From a bacterium (lineage in GTDB: Bacteria; Planctomycetota; Planctomycetia; Pirellulales; Pirellulaceae), in the NCBI GenBank assembly GCA_030430075.1, contig JAUIGN010000059.1, forward strand, positions 1 to 58,293: a stretch of 58,293 nucleotides of DNA. The letters are read 5' to 3'. The notes under the pieces are model-generated. The model had not been told where the DNA came from. It made no database searches and worked only from the letters and a program-made list of their open reading frames with translations. Position numbers and translations under genes: made by a program. Shown here one piece after another: positions 24,617 to 31,851 of the stretch. Position 1 is the stretch's first letter; each line of letters begins with the position of its first letter.

Positions 24617-26062
24617 GTGCGGTACCTCTTGAATGTTGCCTACCTGTCCCTCCTCACGCTACTCATCCCGTGGTGGGTTTACGCTGTCGTCGTACGTGGC
24701 AAGTATCGATCGGGCTACCGGCAAAAGTTGGGCGGCCTTGTCCCCCGGCGAACGGGTAACCGCCCTTGCATCTGGATGCACGCGGTCAGCGTCGGGGAAG
24801 TGAACCTGTTGCAGCCGCTGGTCGAGCGACTTCCACAAGTGTTGCCCGGCTGGGACTGCTGTATTTCGACGACCACGCAGACCGGCTACGAACTGGCCAC
24901 GGCCAGGTTCCCCGATCAGTCCGTCTTCTACTGCCCGCTCGACTTTAGCTGGTCGGTCACCACCGCGATCCGCCGCATTCGCCCCGACGTCCTGCTGCTG
25001 GCAGAGCTCGAACTTTGGCCGAACCTGATTGCGGCGGCAGGGCGGTCCGGTGCCAGTGTCGTTGTGGCCAACGGTCGGCTCGGCGAATCGAGCGCGCGCG
25101 GGTACCGCCGCATCAGGTGGTTCGCCCGTCGATTGTTGCGGAGCGTCGATCTGATCGCGGTGCAGAACGAAGACTACGCACAGCGATTCCTCGATCTGGG
25201 GGCGGAACCGGACTCGGTTGCGGTGACCGGATCGATCAAGTTCGACGGTGCGGAAACCGATCGCAACAATCGCCGCACGCAGGCTTTGGCCCGGTTGGCC
25301 GGCATCGCCGAGACCGACGCTGTCTTTCTGGCCGGCAGCACGCAGGCGCCGGAAGAGGCCTTGGCCCTGCAGGCGTTTCAAAACCTCAGCGCCCGCTATC
25401 CCCAACTTCGGCTGATCCTCATTCCCCGCCATCCCAGCCGCTTTGACGAAGTGGCGCGGATGCTCGACGACGAGGGCGTGGCATGGCGGCGGCGCAGCCT
25501 GCTGCCTCCGCCGACCGACGCGACGAAGGTTGCGGCCGCCGGGGAGGCAACGGCGGACCGGATCCTGCTGGTCGACACGGTTGGCGAACTGGGAGCCTGG
25601 TGGGGCACGTGCCAGATTGCGTTCGTCGGCGGCAGCATGGGAACGCGGGGCGGCCAAAACATGATCGAACCAGCGGCTTACGGGGCGGCCGTTTCGTTCG
25701 GACCGCAGACCAGGAACTTTCGCGATGTCGTCCGGCTACTACGCTCGGCCAAGGCGGCGGTCGTGGTTGAGGACGGTCGGCAAATGGAGGAGTTTGTCGA
25801 ACGGTGTTTGCGGGATCCTGCCTGGGCGAGTCAGCTTGGGGGCCGCGCCCAGGAGTTGGTCCGTCGCCAATTGGGAGCGACGGAACGGACGCTCGCGCTG
25901 TTGGTTCGCCTGCTGGAGAATAGGCCGACGGCCGTTCGCGAAGAGGCGGCGTCGGTGGCTGCGGAACCCGGCGATCGGCATGGCCGAGGATCGCTCGCCG
26001 ACAGTCCGCTTCAGCCGCCGGCCGAATCTGGCGTACCGACCGACGCGAAGAAGTCGGCGTGA
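24617..26062 (+). CDS. waaA: 3-deoxy-D-manno-octulosonic acid (Kdo) transferase
   Basis: Transfers Kdo from CMP-Kdo to lipid A precursor on the inner face of the cytoplasmic membrane, so it indicates LPS. It is a GT30 enzyme: an N-terminal membrane segment (LSLLTLLIPWWVYAVVV) precedes KLGGLVPRR, then WMHAVSVGEV, the catalytic-Glu region LLAELELWPNLI and GSIKFD. The C-terminal half has AGSTQAPEE, IPRHPSRF, FVGGSMGTRGGQNMIEPAAYG and GPQTRNFRDV. It is 481 aa against a usual 420-430, with a poorly ordered tail of about 45 residues rich in Ala, Glu and Pro. The start is GTG 24617, supported by AAAGGA 10 bases before it. It lies 129 bp after secA on the same strand. Confidence 0.95.
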   Translation: MRYLLNVAYLSLLTLLIPWWVYAVVVRGKYRSGYRQKLGGLVPRRTGNRPCIWMHAVSVGEVNLLQPLVERLPQVLPGWDCCISTTTQTGYELATARFPDQSVFYCPLDFSWSVTTAIRRIRPDVLLLAELELWPNLIAAAGRSGASVVVANGRLGESSARGYRRIRWFARRLLRSVDLIAVQNEDYAQRFLDLGAEPDSVAVTGSIKFDGAETDRNNRRTQALARLAGIAETDAVFLAGSTQAPEEALALQAFQNLSARYPQLRLILIPRHPSRFDEVARMLDDEGVAWRRRSLLPPPTDATKVAAAGEATADRILLVDTVGELGAWWGTCQIAFVGGSMGTRGGQNMIEPAAYGAAVSFGPQTRNFRDVVRLLRSAKAAVVVEDGRQMEEFVERCLRDPAWASQLGGRAQELVRRQLGATERTLALLVRLLENRPTAVREEAASVAAEPGDRHGRGSLADSPLQPPAESGVPTDAKKSA

Positions 26063-26072
26063 GCGTCGCGCG

Positions 26073-26348
26073 TCAGATGCCCATCTGGCCCAGGGCATCA
26101 ATGGTCCGGCTGACGATGCCGAACAAGGTCGGATGAGAGGCTTCGAATTGCTCCGCCGAGTCACGCAACTGTTGAATCAGCGAAGACTCACCTAAACCCT
26201 CGTGTTCCTCCTTATGCAGGGCCGCTTCGATTTCGCTGACGGCCTCCTCCAGCACGGCGCGCGTCTCGCGATCGACGGTCTGCAGCGATGCCAATTCCGC
26301 TTGCAGCTCCTCGATTGTGGCCTGAAGTTTGGCGATCCGTTCGGGCAT
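26073..26348 (-). CDS. DUF4404 family protein
   Basis: A 91-aa acidic, mostly helical protein. The N-terminal 60 residues form heptads (IAKLQATIEELQAELASLQ) typical of a coiled coil, followed by a short second part ending DALGQMGI. It resembles the small DUF4404 family of unknown function. ATG 26348 is preceded by GAGGA at 9 bases. The stop is 10 bp from the stop of the converging waaA. It lies 25 bp downstream of the pseudoprotease gene on the same strand and probably shares its transcript. Confidence 0.75.
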   Translation of the reverse strand: MPERIAKLQATIEELQAELASLQTVDRETRAVLEEAVSEIEAALHKEEHEGLGESSLIQQLRDSAEQFEASHPTLFGIVSRTIDALGQMGI

Positions 26349-26373
26349 CGTGTGGCAGTCCTCGAGTGTCTTG

Positions 26374-27462
26374 TTAGGGGCGGCCCGTGACCTGGTCGAT
26401 GGTGGCGGCGGGAACGGCATACTTGCCGCGCAGCAGTTCCGGTAACACGGCGGTGATCTCTTGCGAGGGAATCGCATAACTGGCAACGCGGCTCACTCGA
26501 GCAATGTTGATCCCCACGACCCGTCCGTCGAGATCGACGACCGGTCCGCCACAATCGCGCGGACGCAGTACCGTATCATGTTGCAGGACGCTGGGGAATC
26601 CGGCCCGGCGCTTGCTCAGCGGGCCGCCGAGGCTCTCCATGATTTCTGATTGGGCCTGGTTGCCCAGGTGTTGCCGGCTGCCGAGCGTGGCGGTGATCGT
26701 CGTCGGATTGCCGTTGCGGCGGACTGCGAGCGTCACCCGATCACCGGGCAAGTGGGACTGAATGGCCCGGCTCACTTCGTCGGGTGTATTCACCTCGACC
26801 GCCCCCACGCGCACGACGATGTCGCCGATCTGCATGCGAGCTTGCGAGGCACTGCTGTCTCCGATCACAAATACGACCTCGGCTCCCTCGCGGGTTGCCT
26901 GAAGTTGGATTCCGAGCACGGCTTGTGGCATCGCGATACGCCGCGGCAACGCGCTGACAATGCCGATGGCCCGTGGGTCGGCGCTACTGCCTGCGGTGGC
27001 CAGCCAGGCGCCGACCTGGGGCGGGTTCTCTGCCGCGGCCCACTCGACGGCACTCAGGTTGGCCGTTTCCAGCTTCAACAGGGCCAGATCGTGGTCGGGT
27101 GAAAGGCCGACCACGGAGGCCGGCCAGCGTTTGCCGGTGCGGTCCGCGCAGACCACGTCGCCGTCCAGTTCGCTGGCCTTGGTGAGCACCAGGCCGTCCG
27201 AGCGTACCACGGTTCCCAAGGCGACCTGCGTTCCCTCGACCAGGACCCGAAAAGTGCTGTCCGACGCGGCACTGACGACTTCGCGGAAAGCGGACCGCAC
27301 GCTCTCGTGACTGCGTGAGTTGATGCTGGGACCGTGAAAGCGGCCCAGCCGCCGCAGGAAGTTGGCAGCCGGCTCATCCCCACCGGTGGTCCGGGGGACC
27401 ATCGTCAAGTCGATCAGCACGGCGGCAAGCAACCAACCGCTCAAAACAAATCCGCGTCTCAT
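26374..27462 (-). CDS. Trypsin-fold pseudoprotease with an internal PDZ domain
   Basis: A secreted protein of 362 aa (signal segment within 1-28). It looks like an HtrA-type trypsin fold whose active site is lost. The His position in the GLVLTKASEL segment is Ser97 (active relatives have LTAAHV), Asp125 is kept in SPDHDLALLK, and the Ser position is Cys304 in RDCGGPVVDLDGRVVG. A PDZ-like domain (about 180-262, with GIQLQA, ARMQIGDIVVRVG and VEVNTPDEV) lies between the two catalytic-side lobes, not at the C-terminus. It follows an active protease gene by about 80 bp on the same strand, and the pair is probably one operon. A binding or decoy role is inferred. GTG 27537 is an alternative start. 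Confidence 0.8.
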   Translation of the reverse strand: MRRGFVLSGWLLAAVLIDLTMVPRTTGGDEPAANFLRRLGRFHGPSINSRSHESVRSAFREVVSAASDSTFRVLVEGTQVALGTVVRSDGLVLTKASELDGDVVCADRTGKRWPASVVGLSPDHDLALLKLETANLSAVEWAAAENPPQVGAWLATAGSSADPRAIGIVSALPRRIAMPQAVLGIQLQATREGAEVVFVIGDSSASQARMQIGDIVVRVGAVEVNTPDEVSRAIQSHLPGDRVTLAVRRNGNPTTITATLGSRQHLGNQAQSEIMESLGGPLSKRRAGFPSVLQHDTVLRPRDCGGPVVDLDGRVVGINIARVSRVASYAIPSQEITAVLPELLRGKYAVPAATIDQVTGRP

Positions 27463-27541
27463 ATGGCTTGCTCTCGCCTCGGAAGGGGTGGCAGCGTCGT
27501 TTGCAGCTTCGTTCGAATCAACCCTGCAGCAATTCACCGGC

Positions 27542-28663
27542 TCAACTTCGTAGATCGCCGATCTCTAATTCTACTCGCATCAATACCTCGCCGCGACGAA
27601 TTTGCAGTTGGACCCGCGTGCCCGGCTGCTGGTCATTGACGAAGTTCTTCAGCGAGGCAAAGTCCGAGACGTCCTGCGCGTTAAATCGGACAATGGTGTC
27701 ACCGGCCTGAATCCCGCAGCGGGCTGCCGGTGAGTCCGGTGTCACGCGGGCGATTTTCGCCGTCGTCGCATCCTTTTCGCCGCGCACACCAATGTACGGC
27801 TGCACGTCGGGGGTGTGGCCCCATGCTTCGCCGGAGGCCAGTCTTGGCCAGTCGGTACGGTACGAATCGATGGGGACATGCAGGTTGACGTTGAGCGGGT
27901 TGCCGATTCGACTGTGGATCCCGATCACACGCCCGTTCACGTCGAATAGCGGACCGCCCGAATCACCGCCGATGAGGGTGCAGTCGGTCGTGATGACCGA
28001 CTGGCCTTTCATGGACAGGACGCGTCCCACGCGAAGCACCGGTTCGCGTCCCTCTTGGTAGCCGCCCGGATGTCCGGTCGCCAGGCACCATTGTCCCGGT
28101 GTCAGCTTGGCCGAGGTGCCCAGAGGTGCGTGGGGCCAGGCCTGCGAGTTTCCCGGTCCCTCGGTGATCCTCACCATCCCCGCATCCAGGGTGCGGTGGA
28201 TCCCCAGAGTCTCACCGCGCAGGTGGCGGCCATCGTGGAGAATGAGGACCGCTTCTTCCCCGGGCTTGCCGGCAACATGGGCCGCGGTGAGGACATAGCC
28301 TTCCTTGTTGACGATGACGCCGCTGCCGTGGGCATGCCCCACGCGGACCCCGACGGTGCAGGGAATGATCTTCTTGGTCGTCTGTTGAATCTGCTGCTGC
28401 ATGGCTCGCAGATCGGAAACACTGACCGGCGTGGCCCCGGCGAAGATTGCGTCCAGTGAAGCGGCGGTCACCGGCCGCGCGGTGACGGACGTCGAGGAGA
28501 CCTTACGAGTCGTGACTGGACGGGGAGCAACCTCTTCCAGCCCGACGTCTTCGCCGGCCCGAAGGGGAGGGCAGTCGAGGCTCACCAGCATCAGCCCCAA
28601 GGTACTGCCAATCCACAGAGCCCGGATCAGGCGAACACGACGAAGCGACCCGTTGTTAACCAT
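27542..28663 (-). CDS. Secreted trypsin-like serine protease with C-terminal PDZ domain
   Basis: An HtrA/DegP-like protease of 373 aa exported by an N-terminal hydrophobic segment (about 14-36). The complete triad is visible as His129 in GYVLTAAHVAG, Asp160 in HRTLDAGMVRI and Ser235 in GGDSGGPLFDVNGRVIG. A PDZ domain covers about 290-365 (YIGVRG, DSPAARCGIQAGDTIVRFNAQDV). The linker between signal and protease is Thr/Val-rich (about 45-95). ATG 28663 is chosen for AGAGGAAC 6 bases upstream. The gene is first of a three-gene minus-strand cluster, followed by the catalytically degenerate paralogue and the DUF4404 gene. The likely role is envelope protein quality control; the substrate is unknown. 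Confidence 0.9.
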   Translation of the reverse strand: MVNNGSLRRVRLIRALWIGSTLGLMLVSLDCPPLRAGEDVGLEEVAPRPVTTRKVSSTSVTARPVTAASLDAIFAGATPVSVSDLRAMQQQIQQTTKKIIPCTVGVRVGHAHGSGVIVNKEGYVLTAAHVAGKPGEEAVLILHDGRHLRGETLGIHRTLDAGMVRITEGPGNSQAWPHAPLGTSAKLTPGQWCLATGHPGGYQEGREPVLRVGRVLSMKGQSVITTDCTLIGGDSGGPLFDVNGRVIGIHSRIGNPLNVNLHVPIDSYRTDWPRLASGEAWGHTPDVQPYIGVRGEKDATTAKIARVTPDSPAARCGIQAGDTIVRFNAQDVSDFASLKNFVNDQQPGTRVQLQIRRGEVLMRVELEIGDLRS

Positions 28664-28861
28664 CGATGTTCCTCTTGGTGCACGTGGAACGGTATGCTGA
28701 GTGCGGTGTACCAGAATACTGGGACACGGACTGCTGGGATACGGACTGCTGAGCGCCAGAACAGGCTCCCCGAACGTCCCTTGCATGATAACGTATCAGG
28801 AACCAATTTTCCCGCGGATTGTGGCGGGTGGGAGGATTTGACAGATGTCGGGATTACAACG

Positions 28862-29722
28862 ATGCCAAAACTGATCATTGGGTGCGGTTACGTAGGATGC
28901 CGTGTCGCGCGGCGTTGGTTGGAGCAGGGTGACCAGGTGTCTGCCCTGACCAGGAAGCCGGCACGTGCCGCCGAGTTCGCTGAATTGGGCATTTCGCCGA
29001 TTGTGGGTGATGTGGCCCAGTCGCTGCAGTTTCCACCGGTCGACGCCTGGGACACGATCCTCTACGCCGTCGGCTTTGATCGCCGATCGGAGTACTCCAT
29101 GGAGGATGTCTACGTCGACGGACTGGCGCGGGTCCTCGATCAGCTCCCCGAGCGGATTGGGCGCTTGATCTACGTCAGTTCGACAGGTGTTTACGGGCAG
29201 ACCGATGGGGAATGGGTTGATGAAGACTCTCCCTGTCGCCCCCAGCGGGCCGGCGGCAAAGTCGTGTTGGCAGCGGAGCGCTTGCTGGCCCAGCACAGGT
29301 TGGGGCCGCGGGCCATCGTGCTCCGGTTGGCCGGCATCTACGGACCCGACCGGGTGCCGCGGATTCGAGACGTTCGCGAAGGGAATCCGCTGCCCGCCGC
29401 CAGCGGCTCGTATCTCAACTTGATTCACGTCGACGACGCCGTTACGGCCATTCTGGCAGCAGAGCGAACTGTCGAACCGCCCGCCCGCTTCGTCATCAGC
29501 GACGGTTGTCCCGTCCTGCGGGCCGAATTCTACCGTGAATTGGCAGGACAGTTAGGCGCGGCGACGCCCCAGTTTGCGGCAGCAGCTCATCCCGGGGCTG
29601 CGGCCCAGCGGGACCTCAGCTCGAAGCGCGTGCGGAATGCACGGATGTTGGATGAGCTTGTTGCGCGGTTGCGTTACCCGAGCTATCGGGAGGGGCTGGC
29701 CAGCGTTGTTGATGCTGAGTAG
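28862..29722 (+). CDS. NAD(P)-dependent epimerase/dehydratase-like SDR
   Basis: A cytosolic extended or atypical short-chain dehydrogenase of 286 aa, closest in layout to YeeZ-type proteins. The dinucleotide-binding start is LIIGCGYVGCRVARRW (GxGxxG). The active-site region has YVSSTGVYGQ, then RLAGIYGPDR and LIHVDDAVTAI, all typical of sugar-nucleotide epimerase relatives. The Tyr-x-x-x-Lys pair is not evident in its usual place, so it may be a non-catalytic or atypical member. ATG 28862 lies at the start of the Rossmann fold. It is divergent from the trypsin-like gene cluster (199-bp gap) and is followed by the tandem repeat array and repeat A3. Confidence 0.82.
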   Translation: MPKLIIGCGYVGCRVARRWLEQGDQVSALTRKPARAAEFAELGISPIVGDVAQSLQFPPVDAWDTILYAVGFDRRSEYSMEDVYVDGLARVLDQLPERIGRLIYVSSTGVYGQTDGEWVDEDSPCRPQRAGGKVVLAAERLLAQHRLGPRAIVLRLAGIYGPDRVPRIRDVREGNPLPAASGSYLNLIHVDDAVTAILAAERTVEPPARFVISDGCPVLRAEFYRELAGQLGAATPQFAAAAHPGAAAQRDLSSKRVRNARMLDELVARLRYPSYREGLASVVDAE

Positions 29723-29756
29723 CGGGCGAGGCGTGGCGGGGCGGAGACAGGGTGAA

Positions 29757-29946
29757 GGGACGTGCGGGGAGGGACGTGCGGGGAAGGGTACGTGCGGGGA
29801 AGGGTACGTGCGGGAAGGGTACGTGCGGGAAGGGTACGTGCGGGAAGGGTACGTGCGGGGAAGGGACGTGCGGGGAAGGGACGTGCGGGGAGGGTACGTG
29901 CGGGGAGGGACGTGCGGGGAAGGGACGTGCGGGGAAGGGACGTGCG
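29757..29946. repeat. Minisatellite of about 13 units of 13-16 bp
   Basis: Thirteen head-to-tail units of the form GGGTACGTGCGGGGA, some lacking TA (GGGACGTGCGGGGA), begin 34 bp after the stop codon of the SDR gene. The last unit runs into the first bases of repeat A3. Since many units are 15 bp long, all frames stay open and give Gly/Arg/Tyr/Val repeats. I do not think it is translated. Confidence 0.93.
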
Positions 29947-30010
29947 GGGAGACCTTCGGTCGGCGGTTTCGGCGGGGTCGGAGACCCGCGCCGAGCACGG
30001 GGGACGGGGT
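29947..30010 (+). repeat. Dispersed repeat family A, copy 3 (A3)
   Basis: Carries the complete core (GAGACCTTCGGTCGGCGG, then the GGGTC-GGA-GACCC hairpin and CGCCGAGCACGG) but, unlike the other copies, has no tandem units behind it. The tandem array is in front of it instead. It lies 3' of the SDR gene, in the same orientation. From here to 30236 I see nothing further except the leader of the next gene. Confidence 0.88.
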
Positions 30011-30236
30011 GTGGTGACGCGTCATTCCGGTGCGGCGGTTGAAGAGCCTAGGTTGGCTTCGGTACACTTTGGCTGGTTGGCAGTGGAGTCTCCCCTTCTA
30101 ACGTGCCGAAGTACGCGTCCATTTCTCCCGTCCGATGCGCGATCCGCAGTTTGATGAATGACGGGCTGTCGCGATTGACGCCAGCGGCGAGCTGCCGTGC
30201 ACTAACTCCCTCAGCAAACCCACAGATCGCTCGCCC

Positions 30237-31022
30237 ATGTTGCCACGAAAAGAAGTCTTCCCGAATGTTATCGAGATCAACCATCAGGCGGGTCAAATCC
30301 TGGGATGCAACGTCTACCTGGTGTTCGATGCGGATGCCTGGATCCTGATCGACATCGGGTATGAAGATACGGTCGATGAGATTGTCGAGCTGATTCGGGA
30401 ATTGGACTTTCCCCTCTCGCAGTGCCAGACGCTGATTGCCACGCATGCGGATGTGGATCACGTTCAGGGGCTCAGTAAAGCCAAACAGTTGATCCGTTCC
30501 TCGGTTACCGCGCACCGGCTGGCGGCCAAGCCGCTGGAAAAGGGGGATCGGCTGCTGACTTTTGCCGAGATTCAAGCTCAGGGGATCGACTTGACCATGC
30601 CGCCGGTCAAGGTCGAACACCTGGTCGACGATGGTGACGTGATTACGGTCGGCAATTTGCAGCTGGAGGTCTGGCTCACACCCGGTCATACCGACAGCCA
30701 GTTGGCCTTTCGGATGGGAGACCTGCTGTTCAGCGGGGACAACATCTATCGAGACGGTTGCGTCGGAGCCATCGATGCCCACCATGGGAGCAACCTGCCG
30801 CAGTTTCTGGATTCGCTGCGGAGAATCCGCGAGAGCGATGTGAAATGGTTGCTTCCCAGCCATGGCCCGATCTTTCGCAAGGATGACCGGTTGCTGGAGC
30901 GGACGATTCAACGGCTGGAAGGTTACCTGCATATGGCCGATTTCGGGACCTGTGCGGTGGACTGGCCCCTGATGGATGAATGGGAGAAGGAACTGGCTGA
31001 CGGCAAGATGCCGGGCGAGTGA
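30237..31022 (+). CDS. MBL-fold metallo-hydrolase with a variant metal motif
   Basis: A 261-aa cytosolic protein of the metallo-beta-lactamase fold. The core motif is ATHADVDHVQG, that is HxDxDH, with Asp where most relatives have the second His. Other ligands look normal: His in LTPGHTDSQLAF, Asp in LLFSGDNIY and His in LLPSHGPIF. The general layout (glyoxalase II-like) suggests hydrolysis of a thioester, lactone or phosphodiester, but the substrate is open. The Asp substitution could alter metal type or occupancy. ATG 30237 starts the conserved region, though no strong ribosome site is seen. It stands alone between repeat A3 and the Tyr-rich protein gene. Confidence 0.83.
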   Translation: MLPRKEVFPNVIEINHQAGQILGCNVYLVFDADAWILIDIGYEDTVDEIVELIRELDFPLSQCQTLIATHADVDHVQGLSKAKQLIRSSVTAHRLAAKPLEKGDRLLTFAEIQAQGIDLTMPPVKVEHLVDDGDVITVGNLQLEVWLTPGHTDSQLAFRMGDLLFSGDNIYRDGCVGAIDAHHGSNLPQFLDSLRRIRESDVKWLLPSHGPIFRKDDRLLERTIQRLEGYLHMADFGTCAVDWPLMDEWEKELADGKMPGE

Positions 31023-31289
31023 TCCGGTGCGGCCGACCGCGCGGTTGACCGTGCTGTCAGCGGCGACCGCTGTGGCATGCGGCCGTGATGCGTTCCCGGT
31101 CGTACGTTGCCGGGTATTGGCGGCGCCGACCTGCCATGGCTGGTTCGGGCTGCGACGGTTTTGGCGGATATTCGCTTAATGCGGATCCTGCCGAAAGCCG
31201 ATGGGTATCAATAGACCCAAGCGTCACGGCGCACGCTGCGCGGATACCGTGACGACCCGCGAAACAGACTCTTCTCAGGGGGACGAACC

Positions 31290-31619
31290 ATGCGTCAAGG
31301 AATCTGGACGCTTCTCGGCATTTTGGCCCTTGTCCTGTTCTTCCAGGCGGAGGACGCGCAAGCGCAACAGCAACAGGCATACGGCCGCGTATGGGGCAAT
31401 GCGTATGGTTCTCATGATTGGGAACGCTTCTACCACTATCCGTATGTCTACTACCCGCAGAATTACTGGGGGAACGAGTACTACCGGAGCGCCGAAAGCC
31501 TCTATCACCGTTATCCGCCAGAGATGCGGATTCCCGTCTACAACCAGGACTGGCACAACTACTACCCTGAAGGACGCCGCTACCACTGGGGGCATCACTT
31601 CATGTTGGACACCTTTTAA
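31290..31619 (+). CDS. Small secreted Tyr/Trp/His-rich protein
   Basis: A 109-aa protein with a clear signal peptide (GIWTLLGILALVLFFQ, likely cut after AEDAQA). The mature part of about 84 residues starts with a Gln run and is extremely rich in aromatic residues: about 17 Tyr, 5 Trp and 6 His. Recurrent motifs include HYPYVYYPQNYWGNEYY and HNYYPEGRRYHWGHH. It has no Cys. I recognise no enzymatic domain. The composition suggests a structural, matrix or metal-binding role at the cell surface, which is inference. ATG 31290 is supported by AGGGGGA 8 bases before it. No terminator is obvious; about 230 bp without a gene follow. Confidence 0.75.
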   Translation: MRQGIWTLLGILALVLFFQAEDAQAQQQQAYGRVWGNAYGSHDWERFYHYPYVYYPQNYWGNEYYRSAESLYHRYPPEMRIPVYNQDWHNYYPEGRRYHWGHHFMLDTF

Positions 31620-31851
31620 GAACGCCGATCCTGGCAGGGGCCCGGCCAATGCCGGTGCGTGCCACCGTCTGGTGCGCTCCTGCTGGTCGCTCACGAAGCG
31701 TGCGTGCGCCTCGCGTTTCCGTCACATCAATTGTGCCAGCTCTGGCCTCGAGGGTGGTGAGAATCCAAGGCGAGTCGTTCCCCGCAGCCTTCCCAGAGGA
31801 CCGGTGAGGCAAGATCTCGCCTTGAAACGCAACGTCGTTGCGATGGCAGCT

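Noticed and set aside
27542..28663. A possible virulence or phage-related protease
   Set aside because: Signal peptide, complete triad and PDZ domain fit an ordinary HtrA-like envelope protease; no mobile gene nearby.
29574..30017. Open frames giving Gly-Glu-Gly-Tyr-Val-Arg repeats across the minisatellite
   Set aside because: The 15-bp period keeps all frames open. The reading starts inside the upstream gene in another frame and has no ribosome site.
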